Shown here piece after piece: positions 1-6,189 of a stretch of DNA of 6,259 nt. The notes beneath the pieces are model-generated. The model did not search any database, was not told where the DNA came from, and was given only the letters and a program-made list of their open reading frames with translations. Origin of the DNA: Acidobacteriota bacterium (GTDB lineage Bacteria > Acidobacteriota > Vicinamibacteria > Vicinamibacterales > Vicinamibacteraceae). The stretch spans positions 1-6,259 of the forward strand of contig JACDAO010000450.1 of assembly GCA_013695405.1 (NCBI GenBank). The letters run 5' to 3'. Each line of letters opens with the position of its first letter. Position 1 is the first letter of the stretch. Made by a program: the position numbers and the translations under genes.

Positions 1-300
1 CCGTCTCCCCCGCCCGCATCTGCGCCAAAGCCGCAGACGCGGCTGGTAGTGATCGGCGACTCGGACTTCGTCACCAACTCGGTGTTGGGCACGCCCGGCA
101 ACCGCGACTTCTTCATGAACGCGCTCAACTGGCTGGCGCAGCAGGAAAACCTGATCGCGATTCGTCCGCGCGAGGCGGGCGACCGGCGCGTCACCATGAC
201 CGAGGATCAGCAGCGGCGGGTGCTGTACCTGTCGGTGCTCGGGTTGCCGTTGGCGGTGGCCGCGCTGGGGATCTGGACCTGGAGCCGGAGGCGCGGATGA
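1..300 (+). CDS. GldG-like ABC-type transport system accessory protein, C-terminal part (5'-truncated)
   Basis: The reading frame is open from base 1 to a TGA at 298-300, giving the last 99 residues of a protein whose start lies outside the window. It begins with a Pro/Ala-rich linker, followed by a beta-strand and motif (LVVIGDSDFVTN), then an NRDFFMNALNWLAQQE segment. It ends in one membrane helix (about VLYLSVLGLPLAVAALGIW) with an Arg-rich cytoplasmic tail (SRRRG). This arrangement is characteristic of GldG-type proteins, which carry a large extracytoplasmic domain and a C-terminal anchor and accompany ABC-2-type permeases; GldG was named for gliding motility but is widespread in non-gliding bacteria. 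The stop overlaps the ATG of the DUF4340 gene, the usual partner of this family. The ATPase and permease genes would be expected just upstream. The substrate is unknown. Family assignment is fairly confident; gliding is not implied. Confidence 0.82.
   Translation, partial: PSPPPASAPKPQTRLVVIGDSDFVTNSVLGTPGNRDFFMNALNWLAQQENLIAIRPREAGDRRVTMTEDQQRRVLYLSVLGLPLAVAALGIWTWSRRRG
287..291 (+). promoter_or_regulatory. Ribosome binding site of the DUF4340 gene
   Basis: GGAGG lies within the last codons of the GldG-like gene, five bases before the ATG at 297. This supports the ATGA-overlap start and suggests that ribosomes can initiate here directly as well as by re-initiation from the upstream gene. 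Confidence 0.7.
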
Positions 301-1634
301 CGCGCGGGCGCTCGGCGCTGATCCTGCTGCTGCTGGCGGCAGGCCTTGGCGCCTACATCTGGTTCGTCGAGATGAAGCGGCCGGATCCCGACGCCGAGCC
401 GAAGGCCGATCGGGTATTCGCCTCGCTCGACGCCAGCCAGATCAGCGAGCTGACGCTGCAGGCCGGCAACGGCGACGTCACTACGTTGAACAAGCAGGGC
501 ACCGAGTGGCGCATCGCCACGCCGGTGGTGGCGACCGCGGACGCGTCCGAGGTATCGGGCGTCACGACCAACCTCGCGACCCTCGACATCTCGCGCGTCA
601 TCAGCGAGTCGTCGGGCGATCTCGCGTCGTACGGACTCGACCGGCCGCGCCTGCGGGTGCGCTTCACCACCAAGGGAACACCGCAGGAACTGTTGATCGG
701 CAGCAAGACGGTGACCGGCGGCGACGTCTATGCGAAGCTGGCAAACGCAGCGCGTGTGTTCCTGGTGCCCGCGTTTCTCGAACAGAGTCTGGACCGCACC
801 ACCTTCCAACTCCGCGACAAGGCGATCGTGTCGGTCGACCGCGAGGCGATCGACCGGATCTCGATCATCGGCCGGCCGGGCACCATCGAGCTGACCCGCG
901 ACGGTGAGAACTGGCGCCTGATTCAGCCCGTCGCCGCGCGCGCCGACAGCAGCGCCGTCAGCACCCTGCTGACCAGGCTGGTCTCGGGCCAGATGCAGGC
1001 ATTGGTGGCCGAACAGCCCGCGACCCTCGACGTCTATGGCCTGCAGCCGCCACGCACGACCGTACGCGTGCTCGGCGGCGGGCGCACGCTGGGCGAAGTC
1101 CAGGTCGGCGACCCGAGCGGCGAGGGCGCCGTCCATGCGCGCGACAGCGCCCGGAAGATGGTGTTCACCGTCGAGGCCGCGCTCGCCACCGACCTGCAGC
1201 GTCCGGCCAACGAGTACCGCGCCCGGGAGCTGTTCGCGTTCCAGCCCTTCACGGTGACGCAGATCGTGGTGACGCGTGGCGACGCCAGCCGGACCTTCCA
1301 GAAGCGCACGACCGGCACCGGTGCCGCCGCCACCGATGCCTGGGCTCAGACCTCGCCGACCGATGCCACCGTCACGCCGGCGACCATCGACGATCTGGTG
1401 TCGAAGCTGAGCGCGGCGCGGGCCGAGTCATTCACCGCGGCGCCTCGCTCGAAGTCGGCGCCGATCCTGACCGTTGCCGCGACCTCCGCCGGCTCGGCGC
1501 AGGAGCGGGTCTCGTTCGTGCGCGATGGCGCCCAGGTGCTCGCGGTGCGCGACGGCGAACCCGGAGCCGCCCTCGTCGAGACCGCCACCTTCGAGGGCAT
1601 CGTCGCGCTGTTGGACCGGCAGCCGTCGTCGTGA
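297..1634 (+). CDS. DUF4340 domain-containing membrane-anchored protein
   Basis: This 445-residue protein has a short basic N-terminus (MTRGR), one membrane helix at about residues 7-24, then a long polar domain expected to lie outside the cytoplasmic membrane. The body is three copies of a beta-rich unit: a Trp at 71, 206 and 349 is followed by a P-x-x-A stretch and an amphipathic helix, and in the first two copies by YGL exactly 41 residues after the Trp (112-114 and 247-249). This is the pattern of DUF4340 proteins, which are typically encoded beside GldG-like proteins and ABC-2 permeases. The molecular role is unknown; a periplasmic accessory to the transporter is the natural inference. 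The start is the ATG that overlaps the GldG-like stop and follows a good GGAGG. The stop overlaps the GTG of dacB, which indicates one mRNA. No catalytic residues were recognised. Confidence 0.85.
   Translation: MTRGRSALILLLLAAGLGAYIWFVEMKRPDPDAEPKADRVFASLDASQISELTLQAGNGDVTTLNKQGTEWRIATPVVATADASEVSGVTTNLATLDISRVISESSGDLASYGLDRPRLRVRFTTKGTPQELLIGSKTVTGGDVYAKLANAARVFLVPAFLEQSLDRTTFQLRDKAIVSVDREAIDRISIIGRPGTIELTRDGENWRLIQPVAARADSSAVSTLLTRLVSGQMQALVAEQPATLDVYGLQPPRTTVRVLGGGRTLGEVQVGDPSGEGAVHARDSARKMVFTVEAALATDLQRPANEYRARELFAFQPFTVTQIVVTRGDASRTFQKRTTGTGAAATDAWAQTSPTDATVTPATIDDLVSKLSAARAESFTAAPRSKSAPILTVAATSAGSAQERVSFVRDGAQVLAVRDGEPGAALVETATFEGIVALLDRQPSS
429..1619 (+). repeat. Three tandem DUF4340-like protein repeats (degenerate at DNA level)
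   Basis: By eye the DUF4340 protein divides into units at about residues 45-180, 181-315 and 316-441, with a period near 135-143 residues. Units 1 and 2 align well: ISELTLQAG with IDRISIIGR, EWRIATPVVA with NWRLIQPVAA, YGLDRPRLRVRF with YGLQPPRTTVRV, and the ELLIG segment with EVQVG. Unit 3 keeps the opening strand (VTQIVVTRG), the Trp and the helix, but lacks YGL. Unit boundaries are approximate. The DNA itself has diverged, so this is an old protein-level duplication and not a recombination-active repeat. Confidence 0.6.
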
Positions 1635-3109
1635 GGTGGGGGGGTGCCCGCACGCTTCGCCTGGCTGTCTGCCTGCTGGCGTGTCTGGCACCGGCCTGCG
1701 CCGCCACTCGCGGCCCACGGGCCACCACCGTCCCGAGTTCTTCGGCGGTGCCCGACGAGGCTGTTGCCGGACGCGTCGAGGCGCACTTCGCCGAGGCAGA
1801 GGCCGAGGCACTGTGGAGCGTGCGCATCGAACGCGCTGATACCCGCGCCGTGGTCGTCGATCGCCAGTCGGACCGACTGGTGATCCCGGCGTCGAACATG
1901 AAGATCGTGACGCTGGCCGCTGCCGCCACGCGGCTGGGATGGGACTACCGGTTCCAGACCACGATCGGCAGTCGCGGCGAGCGCCAGGCGCACGTGTTGC
2001 GCGGCGATCTGCTGGTGATCGGCGGTGCGGACCCCACCATCGGCGGTGGGCCCGATCCTCTTCGTACATTTCGCGAGTGGGCGCAGACGCTGCGCGCCTC
2101 CGGGCTGCGACGCATCGACGGCGACCTGATTGGCGACCCGTCCCGGTTCGGGGCCGACTGGCTCGGCGACACCTGGAGTTGGGACTACCTGCCCTTCGGC
2201 TATGGCGCCGCGTACTCCGGGCTGACCTACCACGAGAACGTGGCGCGGCTGACCGTCACCCCCGCCGACTCGCCTGACAGCGATGCGGTGGTCAGCCTCG
2301 ACCCCGAAGGCTCCGGGCTGATCGTGTCGGCCCGGGTGGTGACGTCGGCCTCCGTGCCGACCGCGGCGCTGCGGGTGCGGCGCGATCCAGGCAGTTCGGT
2401 GATCAGCGTGGAGGGCACCGTGCCGATCGGTGGGGCGCCGCTGACGCGCACCGTCGCCGTGCCGGACCCGGCGCTGTTCTTTCTCACTGCCTTCCGTACC
2501 GCGCTGGCCGAGGCCGGCGTCGAGGTGCGCGGACGCACCAGGGTCGAGCCACTGACGGCCCCGGGCGACACCGTGGTGCTCACGCACCGATCCGAGCCGC
2601 TCGCCCAGGTGGCGCAGCGGTTCATGAAGGTCAGCCAGAATCTGTACGGCGAAGCGCTGTTGCGCGTGCTCGCGCCCGAGCGCGCAGCCTCGATGGCCGA
2701 GGCGAGGCAGGTCACCGCCAGCGCCCTGGAGACGCTGGGGGTGACCGCGGGTCAGGTGCAGGGCCTCGACGGCTCCGGGCTGTCGCGGCGCGACTTCGTC
2801 ACCACGCGTGCGATCGTGACGCTGCTGCAGGCGATGGCGCAGCCGCCGCATCGCGAGGTGTTTCGCGCGACGCTGCCGGTGGCGGGCGTCGACGGCACGC
2901 TGGCCAGCCGCTTCAAGGACGGCTCGTGTGCGGGTCGGCTCGCCGCCAAGACCGGAACGCTGTCCAACGTGCGGGCGTTGTCCGGATACCTCACCTCGGC
3001 GACCGGAACGCCCTACGTGTTCTCGGTGATCGCCAACAATTACCTCGGCGCCGCCGGCCGGATCGACGAGGTGGTCGAGGAGGCGCTCAACGCGCTGTGC
3101 GCGTCGTGA
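1631..3109 (+). CDS. dacB: D-alanyl-D-alanine carboxypeptidase/endopeptidase, PBP4 (class C PBP, peptidase family S13)
   Basis: This enzyme hydrolyses the terminal D-Ala of peptidoglycan stem peptides and/or 4-3 cross-links in the periplasm. The 492-residue product carries all three active-site motifs of the family: SxxK as SNMK with Ser88 and Lys91, SxN as SQN at 335-337, and KTG at 440-442 (AAKTGTLSNV). DGSGLSRRD at 380-388 is another block typical of S13 enzymes. The roughly 245 residues between SxxK and SxN match the large insertion that defines class C PBPs, and the length is normal (about 450-500). Residues 1 to about 24 form an export signal (basic start, then LAVCLLACLAPACA). LLAC at 15-18 is only a weak lipobox, so a lipoprotein is possible but not favoured. 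The GTG start overlaps the previous stop (GTGA) and has no clear Shine-Dalgarno, so translational coupling is likely. Its 3' end overlaps the convergent alaX by 23 bases. Confidence 0.93.
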   Translation: MRWGGARTLRLAVCLLACLAPACAATRGPRATTVPSSSAVPDEAVAGRVEAHFAEAEAEALWSVRIERADTRAVVVDRQSDRLVIPASNMKIVTLAAAATRLGWDYRFQTTIGSRGERQAHVLRGDLLVIGGADPTIGGGPDPLRTFREWAQTLRASGLRRIDGDLIGDPSRFGADWLGDTWSWDYLPFGYGAAYSGLTYHENVARLTVTPADSPDSDAVVSLDPEGSGLIVSARVVTSASVPTAALRVRRDPGSSVISVEGTVPIGGAPLTRTVAVPDPALFFLTAFRTALAEAGVEVRGRTRVEPLTAPGDTVVLTHRSEPLAQVAQRFMKVSQNLYGEALLRVLAPERAASMAEARQVTASALETLGVTAGQVQGLDGSGLSRRDFVTTRAIVTLLQAMAQPPHREVFRATLPVAGVDGTLASRFKDGSCAGRLAAKTGTLSNVRALSGYLTSATGTPYVFSVIANNYLGAAGRIDEVVEEALNALCAS

Positions 3110-4289
3110 TCGCCGTCAGCTGATCGAGCGAGACGCCCACACCGCCCGCCTGGGCCAGGTCGGCGCGGCCGCCGCCCTTGCCGCCATGGGCCGCGCAGAT
3201 CTCGCGGACGAGTGAGGCAGCGTCGATATCGACCAGATCGGCGCTCCGGGCCACGGCCAGCGCATGCGGCGCCGGTCCGCCGAGCAGCGTCACCAGTCGG
3301 CCCGGCACGGTGGTGAGTGTCGACGCCGCGTCACGCAGCGCGCCGGCATCGGCATCGCCGAGATGGGCCACCAGCACGGCGGTCTCGCCCACCGTCGTGA
3401 ACTGCGCATCCAGCGCCGCCACCTCGAACGCCGTCAGTCGATCGGCCAGCAGCCGGCGACTACGCTGCTCGGCCTTGAGATCGTCACGCAACTTCTCAAT
3501 CGATCGGGCGAGCAGCGCAGGGCCGATTGACAGCGAACGCGCGGCCTCGTCGGTCACCAGCCGCAGTTCGCGATAGCTCTCGAGCGCCTTGCGGCCGCAG
3601 ACGAACGTCACCCGGCTGCCGCCGCGCACTCGCTCGACGCCACGAACCAGGATGCTGCCGACTTCGCCGGTGCGGTGCACGTGAGTGCCGCCGCAGGCCG
3701 ACAGGTCGTGCCCGCCGATGTCAATCAGCCGAATCGGTCCGGTTCGGGTGGTCGGCCGGCGCAGCCTGGACTCGGAGGCGAGGTCTGCCGCCTCGGCATA
3801 ACGGATCGCGACCGGGCGGTCGTCCCAGACGATGGTGTTGGCGTGGTCTTCGGCGTGCCGGCATTCGGCGGCCGAGACTTCCCGGTGCAGGTCCAGCGTG
3901 CAGACCTCTTCGCCGAGGTGCACGCTCTGGGTGCGCGCCTCGATCAGGTCGAATGACGCCGACAGGATGTGCTGCCCGGAATGCTGTTGCCGGGCGTCAC
4001 GGCGGCGAGGACCGTCGACAGCGCCATGGACCACGTCGCCGATCTGCAGCGGCGCGGTGACCGCGTGCCACACTTGCGTGTCGTCCGCGGACACGTCTTG
4101 CACGGGCACCACCGTGTCGCCCGCTCGCAACACGCCGAGATCATGCGCTTGTCCGCCCGAGGTCGGGTAGAACGCCGAGCGATCCAGCGCGACCCGCCAG
4201 GCGCCTGCCTCGTGTTCGCAGGCGACCACCACTGCCTCGAACGCCAGCAGGCCGGGGTCGTCGTAGTACAGGCGGGTAGTCACACGCAA
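3087..4289 (-). CDS. alaX: Alanyl-tRNA editing protein, long AlaX type with DHHA1 tail
   Basis: This is a stand-alone relative of the AlaRS editing half, expected to deacylate Ser- or Gly-tRNA(Ala) in the cytoplasm. The 400-residue protein has the N-terminal substrate-binding segment FYPTSGGQ (40-47) and the zinc/catalytic pair HSGQH (103-107) and CGGTH (199-203), all intact. A charged helical linker follows (about 252-290), then a C-terminal DHHA1-like domain ending in GGKGGGRADLAQAGG (369-383), the same signature as the end of AlaRS. It lacks the AlaRS catalytic and anticodon-recognition modules. The TTG at 4289 starts five bases after the methyltransferase stop; an in-frame GTG at 4283 is an alternative, and neither has a strong Shine-Dalgarno. 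It is probably the last gene of the minus-strand operon. About nine residues (TAITTRTAR) extend past the DHHA1 core into the overlap with dacB. Confidence 0.92.
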   Translation of the reverse strand: MRVTTRLYYDDPGLLAFEAVVVACEHEAGAWRVALDRSAFYPTSGGQAHDLGVLRAGDTVVPVQDVSADDTQVWHAVTAPLQIGDVVHGAVDGPRRRDARQQHSGQHILSASFDLIEARTQSVHLGEEVCTLDLHREVSAAECRHAEDHANTIVWDDRPVAIRYAEAADLASESRLRRPTTRTGPIRLIDIGGHDLSACGGTHVHRTGEVGSILVRGVERVRGGSRVTFVCGRKALESYRELRLVTDEAARSLSIGPALLARSIEKLRDDLKAEQRSRRLLADRLTAFEVAALDAQFTTVGETAVLVAHLGDADAGALRDAASTLTTVPGRLVTLLGGPAPHALAVARSADLVDIDAASLVREICAAHGGKGGGRADLAQAGGVGVSLDQLTAITTRTAR

Positions 4290-4294
4290 GCCAT

Positions 4295-4990
4295 TCAGCG
4301 CACGCGGAACAGCAGCAGGTGCTGCCAGGGCAGCGAGTCGACGCGTCGATCGAGCAGGTAGCCCTCGGCGTCGAACTCCTGCACCGCCTGCTGCACGCTC
4401 ATCTTGTGCTCGGCGCGGATCGGCACGCGCGGGTCTTCCTTGCGGAACTCGAGGATGGCGATTCGGCCGCGCGGCGAGAGCGCGGCCTTCATGCGACGCA
4501 GCACGCGTTGTGGCTCGGCCAGCTCATGGTAGACGTCGACCATCAGGATCAGGTCGACGCCGCCGGTTGGCAACCGCGGGTCGTCCTGGGTACTGCGCAC
4601 GAGTTCGACGTTGGCGAGCCCCAGCGTCCTGGCGCGGGCCCCGACCAGCGCGAGCATCTCCGGCTGCAGGTCCACGGCAAGCACCTTGCCGCTGGATCCG
4701 ACCTCGCGGGCCAGCCGCTCGGTGTAGTACCCGGATCCGGCGCCGAAGTCGGCGACGACCATGCCGGGGCGCAGTTGAAGTTCGCGAATCGCCAGGCTTG
4801 GCCGTTCTTCCTGCTCGCGTTCGCCCCGGTCGAGCCACGGCGCGCCCTGGTGACCCATCACCCCGGCGATGACGCGGCCGGACACCGGGTGCACCGCACC
4901 GCCCTGCTGCACGGCCAGCACCACAGCCGTCACACCGACCGCGATCACGAGAACGAGCAGGGCCAGCAGCCGACGCATGCGGATCATCAT
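4295..4990 (-). CDS. Class I SAM-dependent methyltransferase-like protein with N-terminal hydrophobic segment
   Basis: The product is 231 residues from the chosen ATG. A basic start (MMIRMRR) and a long hydrophobic helix (about 8-27) come first. Next is the block GRVIAGVMGHQGAPWLDR (38-55) with EREQEERPS, then a Rossmann methyltransferase domain: motif I DFGAGSGY (81-88), the acidic loop AVDLQPEML with Asp107, LILMVDVYHEL, and ILEFRKEDPRVP. HKMS and the terminal LPWQHLLLF complete a pattern I recall from a family in Acidobacteriota and Planctomycetota whose members often carry a signal-like N-terminus. The methyl acceptor is unknown. The frame stays open upstream to 5188, but that part would overlap the GNAT gene and reads as low-complexity shadow, so I start at 4990, 13 bases after GGGAG. 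GTGs at 5029 and 5035 and the ATG at 4987 remain possible. alaX follows after five bases. Confidence 0.83.
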   Translation of the reverse strand: MMIRMRRLLALLVLVIAVGVTAVVLAVQQGGAVHPVSGRVIAGVMGHQGAPWLDRGEREQEERPSLAIRELQLRPGMVVADFGAGSGYYTERLAREVGSSGKVLAVDLQPEMLALVGARARTLGLANVELVRSTQDDPRLPTGGVDLILMVDVYHELAEPQRVLRRMKAALSPRGRIAILEFRKEDPRVPIRAEHKMSVQQAVQEFDAEGYLLDRRVDSLPWQHLLLFRVR

Positions 4991-5063
4991 GTGCGCTTGG
5001 ACGCTCCCGCGGCGGACCGCGTGCCCCACGATCACCGCGCCCAGCCCTTCGCCCGGACGATGA
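4991..5063 (-). other. Short intergenic gap between the GNAT and methyltransferase genes
   Basis: This is the largest gene-free stretch in the window (about 73 bases). I see no convincing -35/-10 pair or hairpin terminator with a T-run on either strand. On the minus strand it holds GGGAG (5004-5008), 13 bases before the chosen methyltransferase ATG, and GGTGATC (5030-5036), which can pair with the 16S 3' end but sits directly against a GTG. If the methyltransferase starts at one of the upstream GTGs, the gap shrinks to about 28-34 bases. Confidence 0.4.
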
Positions 5064-5492
5064 TCACAGGTCGAGCGTGAAGTGGTAGGCCGCGATGCGC
5101 ATGCGCTGCCGGAAGTAGAAGCGGTGCGCGGCGTGCCGGTGCACGCCGGAATCGAGTTCGAAGGCGACGCAGCCGTTCGCCCGGGCATGCTCGACCAGCC
5201 ACTGCAGCAACGCCTCGCCGTGACCAGCCGAGCGCGTCGTCTCGTCGGTGACCAGGTCGTCGACGTAGAGCACCCGTGCGCTCTTCAGCTGATCGAGCAA
5301 CCGGATGCCGGCCACCGCGACCACCCGGCCGTCGACCCGGTGCAGCACCAGCTGCAGGCCAAGCGGCTCGGCGGCGCGGACGGTGGCGACGAACGCGGTC
5401 CCGTCCAGGTGCGGACGCAGCTGCCGCATCACCGGGAAGGCCTCGCCGATGTCGCTGTCGGTGGTGGCAAACGCGGTGGTGGTCGTGGTCAC
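5064..5492 (-). CDS. GNAT family N-acetyltransferase
   Basis: This is a small cytoplasmic acetyltransferase of 142 residues, the usual size of a single GNAT domain. Motif A is visible: the strand LYVDDLVTDE (75-84) followed by the acetyl-CoA pyrophosphate loop RSAGHG (87-92, fitting R-x-x-G-x-G) and helix EALLQWLVEHA. Motif B follows as CVAFELDSG, then HRHAAHRFYFRQRMRIAAYHF, the typical AHRFY helix and terminal strand. The N-terminus (MTTTTTAFATT) is Thr-rich and probably disordered. Translation starts at a GTG seven bases after the queC stop, with GGTGATC as ribosome binding site overlapping that stop. The substrate cannot be read from sequence: GNATs acetylate small molecules, proteins or tRNA. 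Its place behind queE-queC does not by itself tie it to queuosine. Confidence 0.87.
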   Translation of the reverse strand: MTTTTTAFATTDSDIGEAFPVMRQLRPHLDGTAFVATVRAAEPLGLQLVLHRVDGRVVAVAGIRLLDQLKSARVLYVDDLVTDETTRSAGHGEALLQWLVEHARANGCVAFELDSGVHRHAAHRFYFRQRMRIAAYHFTLDL

Positions 5493-5497
5493 TGGCA

Positions 5498-5504
5498 GAT
5501 CACC
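5498..5504 (-). promoter_or_regulatory. Ribosome binding site of the GNAT gene, overlapping the queC stop
   Basis: GGTGATC on the minus strand is complementary to the GATCACC part of the 16S rRNA 3' end. It lies five bases before the GTG at 5492, and its internal TGA is the queC stop codon (5500-5502). It supports the GTG start and suggests coupled translation of queC and the GNAT. Confidence 0.5.
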
Positions 5505-6189
5505 GGTTCAGCGCGGCATCGGCGACGCCCGCTTCGGCAAAGCCACGCGCACGCAGCAGGCAGCTGTCGCACCGCCCGCAGGGACGGCCCGCGGCGTCGG
5601 GCACGTAGCAGGAGAGGGTCAGGCCGTAATCGAGCCCCAGTTGCCCGCCGCGCCGGATGATTTCGGCCTTGGTCATGTGCTGCAGCGGGGCGTGGATGCG
5701 GAAATCGGTGCCGCCGACCCCGGCGCGAGTCGCCAGCCGCGCCATGCGTTCGTAGGCTCGCACGTATTCGGGACGGCAGTCCGGGTAGCCCGAGTAATCG
5801 AGCGCGTTGATGCCGATGAAGATGTCGGCCGCGCCAACCGTCTCGGCCCAGGCCAGGGCCAGCGACAGGAAGATTGTGTTGCGGGCCGGCACGTACGTCG
5901 ACGGGATGCCCTCGACGGTCGACAGATCCCGGTCCATCGGCACCTCGCCGACGCCGGTCAGGGCCGACTCGGCGACGGCGCGCAGGTCGAGATCGATCTC
6001 GACGTGGCGGCGCACCCGCAGCGCCTGCGCGACCCGGCGGGCCGCCTCGATCTCCTGCACGTGGGTCTGACCGTAGCGCACGGTCAGGGCGCACAACCCG
6101 TAGCCCAATTCGCTGGCGATGGCCGCGGCCGTGTACGAGTCCAGTCCCCCGCTGAGGAGGACGATGGCGGGCTGCGTCGGGGTGCTCAT
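5500..6189 (-). CDS. queC: 7-cyano-7-deazaguanine (preQ0) synthase QueC
   Basis: QueC converts 7-carboxy-7-deazaguanine, ammonia and ATP to preQ0 in the cytoplasm, the step before reduction to preQ1 for queuosine in tRNA (GUN anticodons) or use in other 7-deazaguanine products. The 229-residue length is normal. The PP-loop SGGLDS at 13-18 binds ATP. Family blocks [10 protein letters not shown] (34-43), [14 protein letters not shown] (99-112) and [17 protein letters not shown] (126-142) are intact, and the C-terminal zinc site has Cys194, Cys204, Cys207 and Cys210 (CGRCDSC). [12 protein letters not shown] is also typical. The ATG at 6189 overlaps the stop of queE, its pathway predecessor, and no separate Shine-Dalgarno is evident, so translational coupling is likely. 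A preQ1 riboswitch, if present, would lie upstream of queE, outside the window. Confidence 0.97.
   Translation of the reverse strand: MSTPTQPAIVLLSGGLDSYTAAAIASELGYGLCALTVRYGQTHVQEIEAARRVAQALRVRRHVEIDLDLRAVAESALTGVGEVPMDRDLSTVEGIPSTYVPARNTIFLSLALAWAETVGAADIFIGINALDYSGYPDCRPEYVRAYERMARLATRAGVGGTDFRIHAPLQHMTKAEIIRRGGQLGLDYGLTLSCYVPDAAGRPCGRCDSCLLRARGFAEAGVADAALNR

Noticed and set aside
207..1136. Minus-strand open frame of 309 residues opposite the GldG-like and DUF4340 genes
   Set aside because: It has a composition typical of GC-rich shadow frames and overlaps two well-supported coding genes on the plus strand.
1346..2851. Long minus-strand open frame (501 residues) antisense to the DUF4340 and dacB genes
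   Set aside because: The translation is dominated by Arg, Gly, His and Gln with no recognisable motif, while the opposite strand encodes dacB with all three PBP motifs. Long antisense frames are expected at this GC content.
4982..5067. Inverted GATCATC/GATGATC words flanking the GNAT-methyltransferase gap, considered as an operator or attachment site
   Set aside because: The arms are only about seven bases, one includes the start codons of the methyltransferase and the other the GNAT stop region, and there is no integrase or regulator nearby.
4319..5080. Plus-strand open frame of 253 residues opposite the methyltransferase gene
   Set aside because: It is rich in His, Gln and Asp without domain signatures, and the opposite strand holds an intact SAM-binding domain.
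4991..5188. Upstream extension of the methyltransferase frame (66 more residues)
   Set aside because: It would overlap the GNAT gene by more than 100 bases on the same strand, is a Ser/Thr/Arg/Pro-rich low-complexity translation, and would bury the hydrophobic N-terminal segment.
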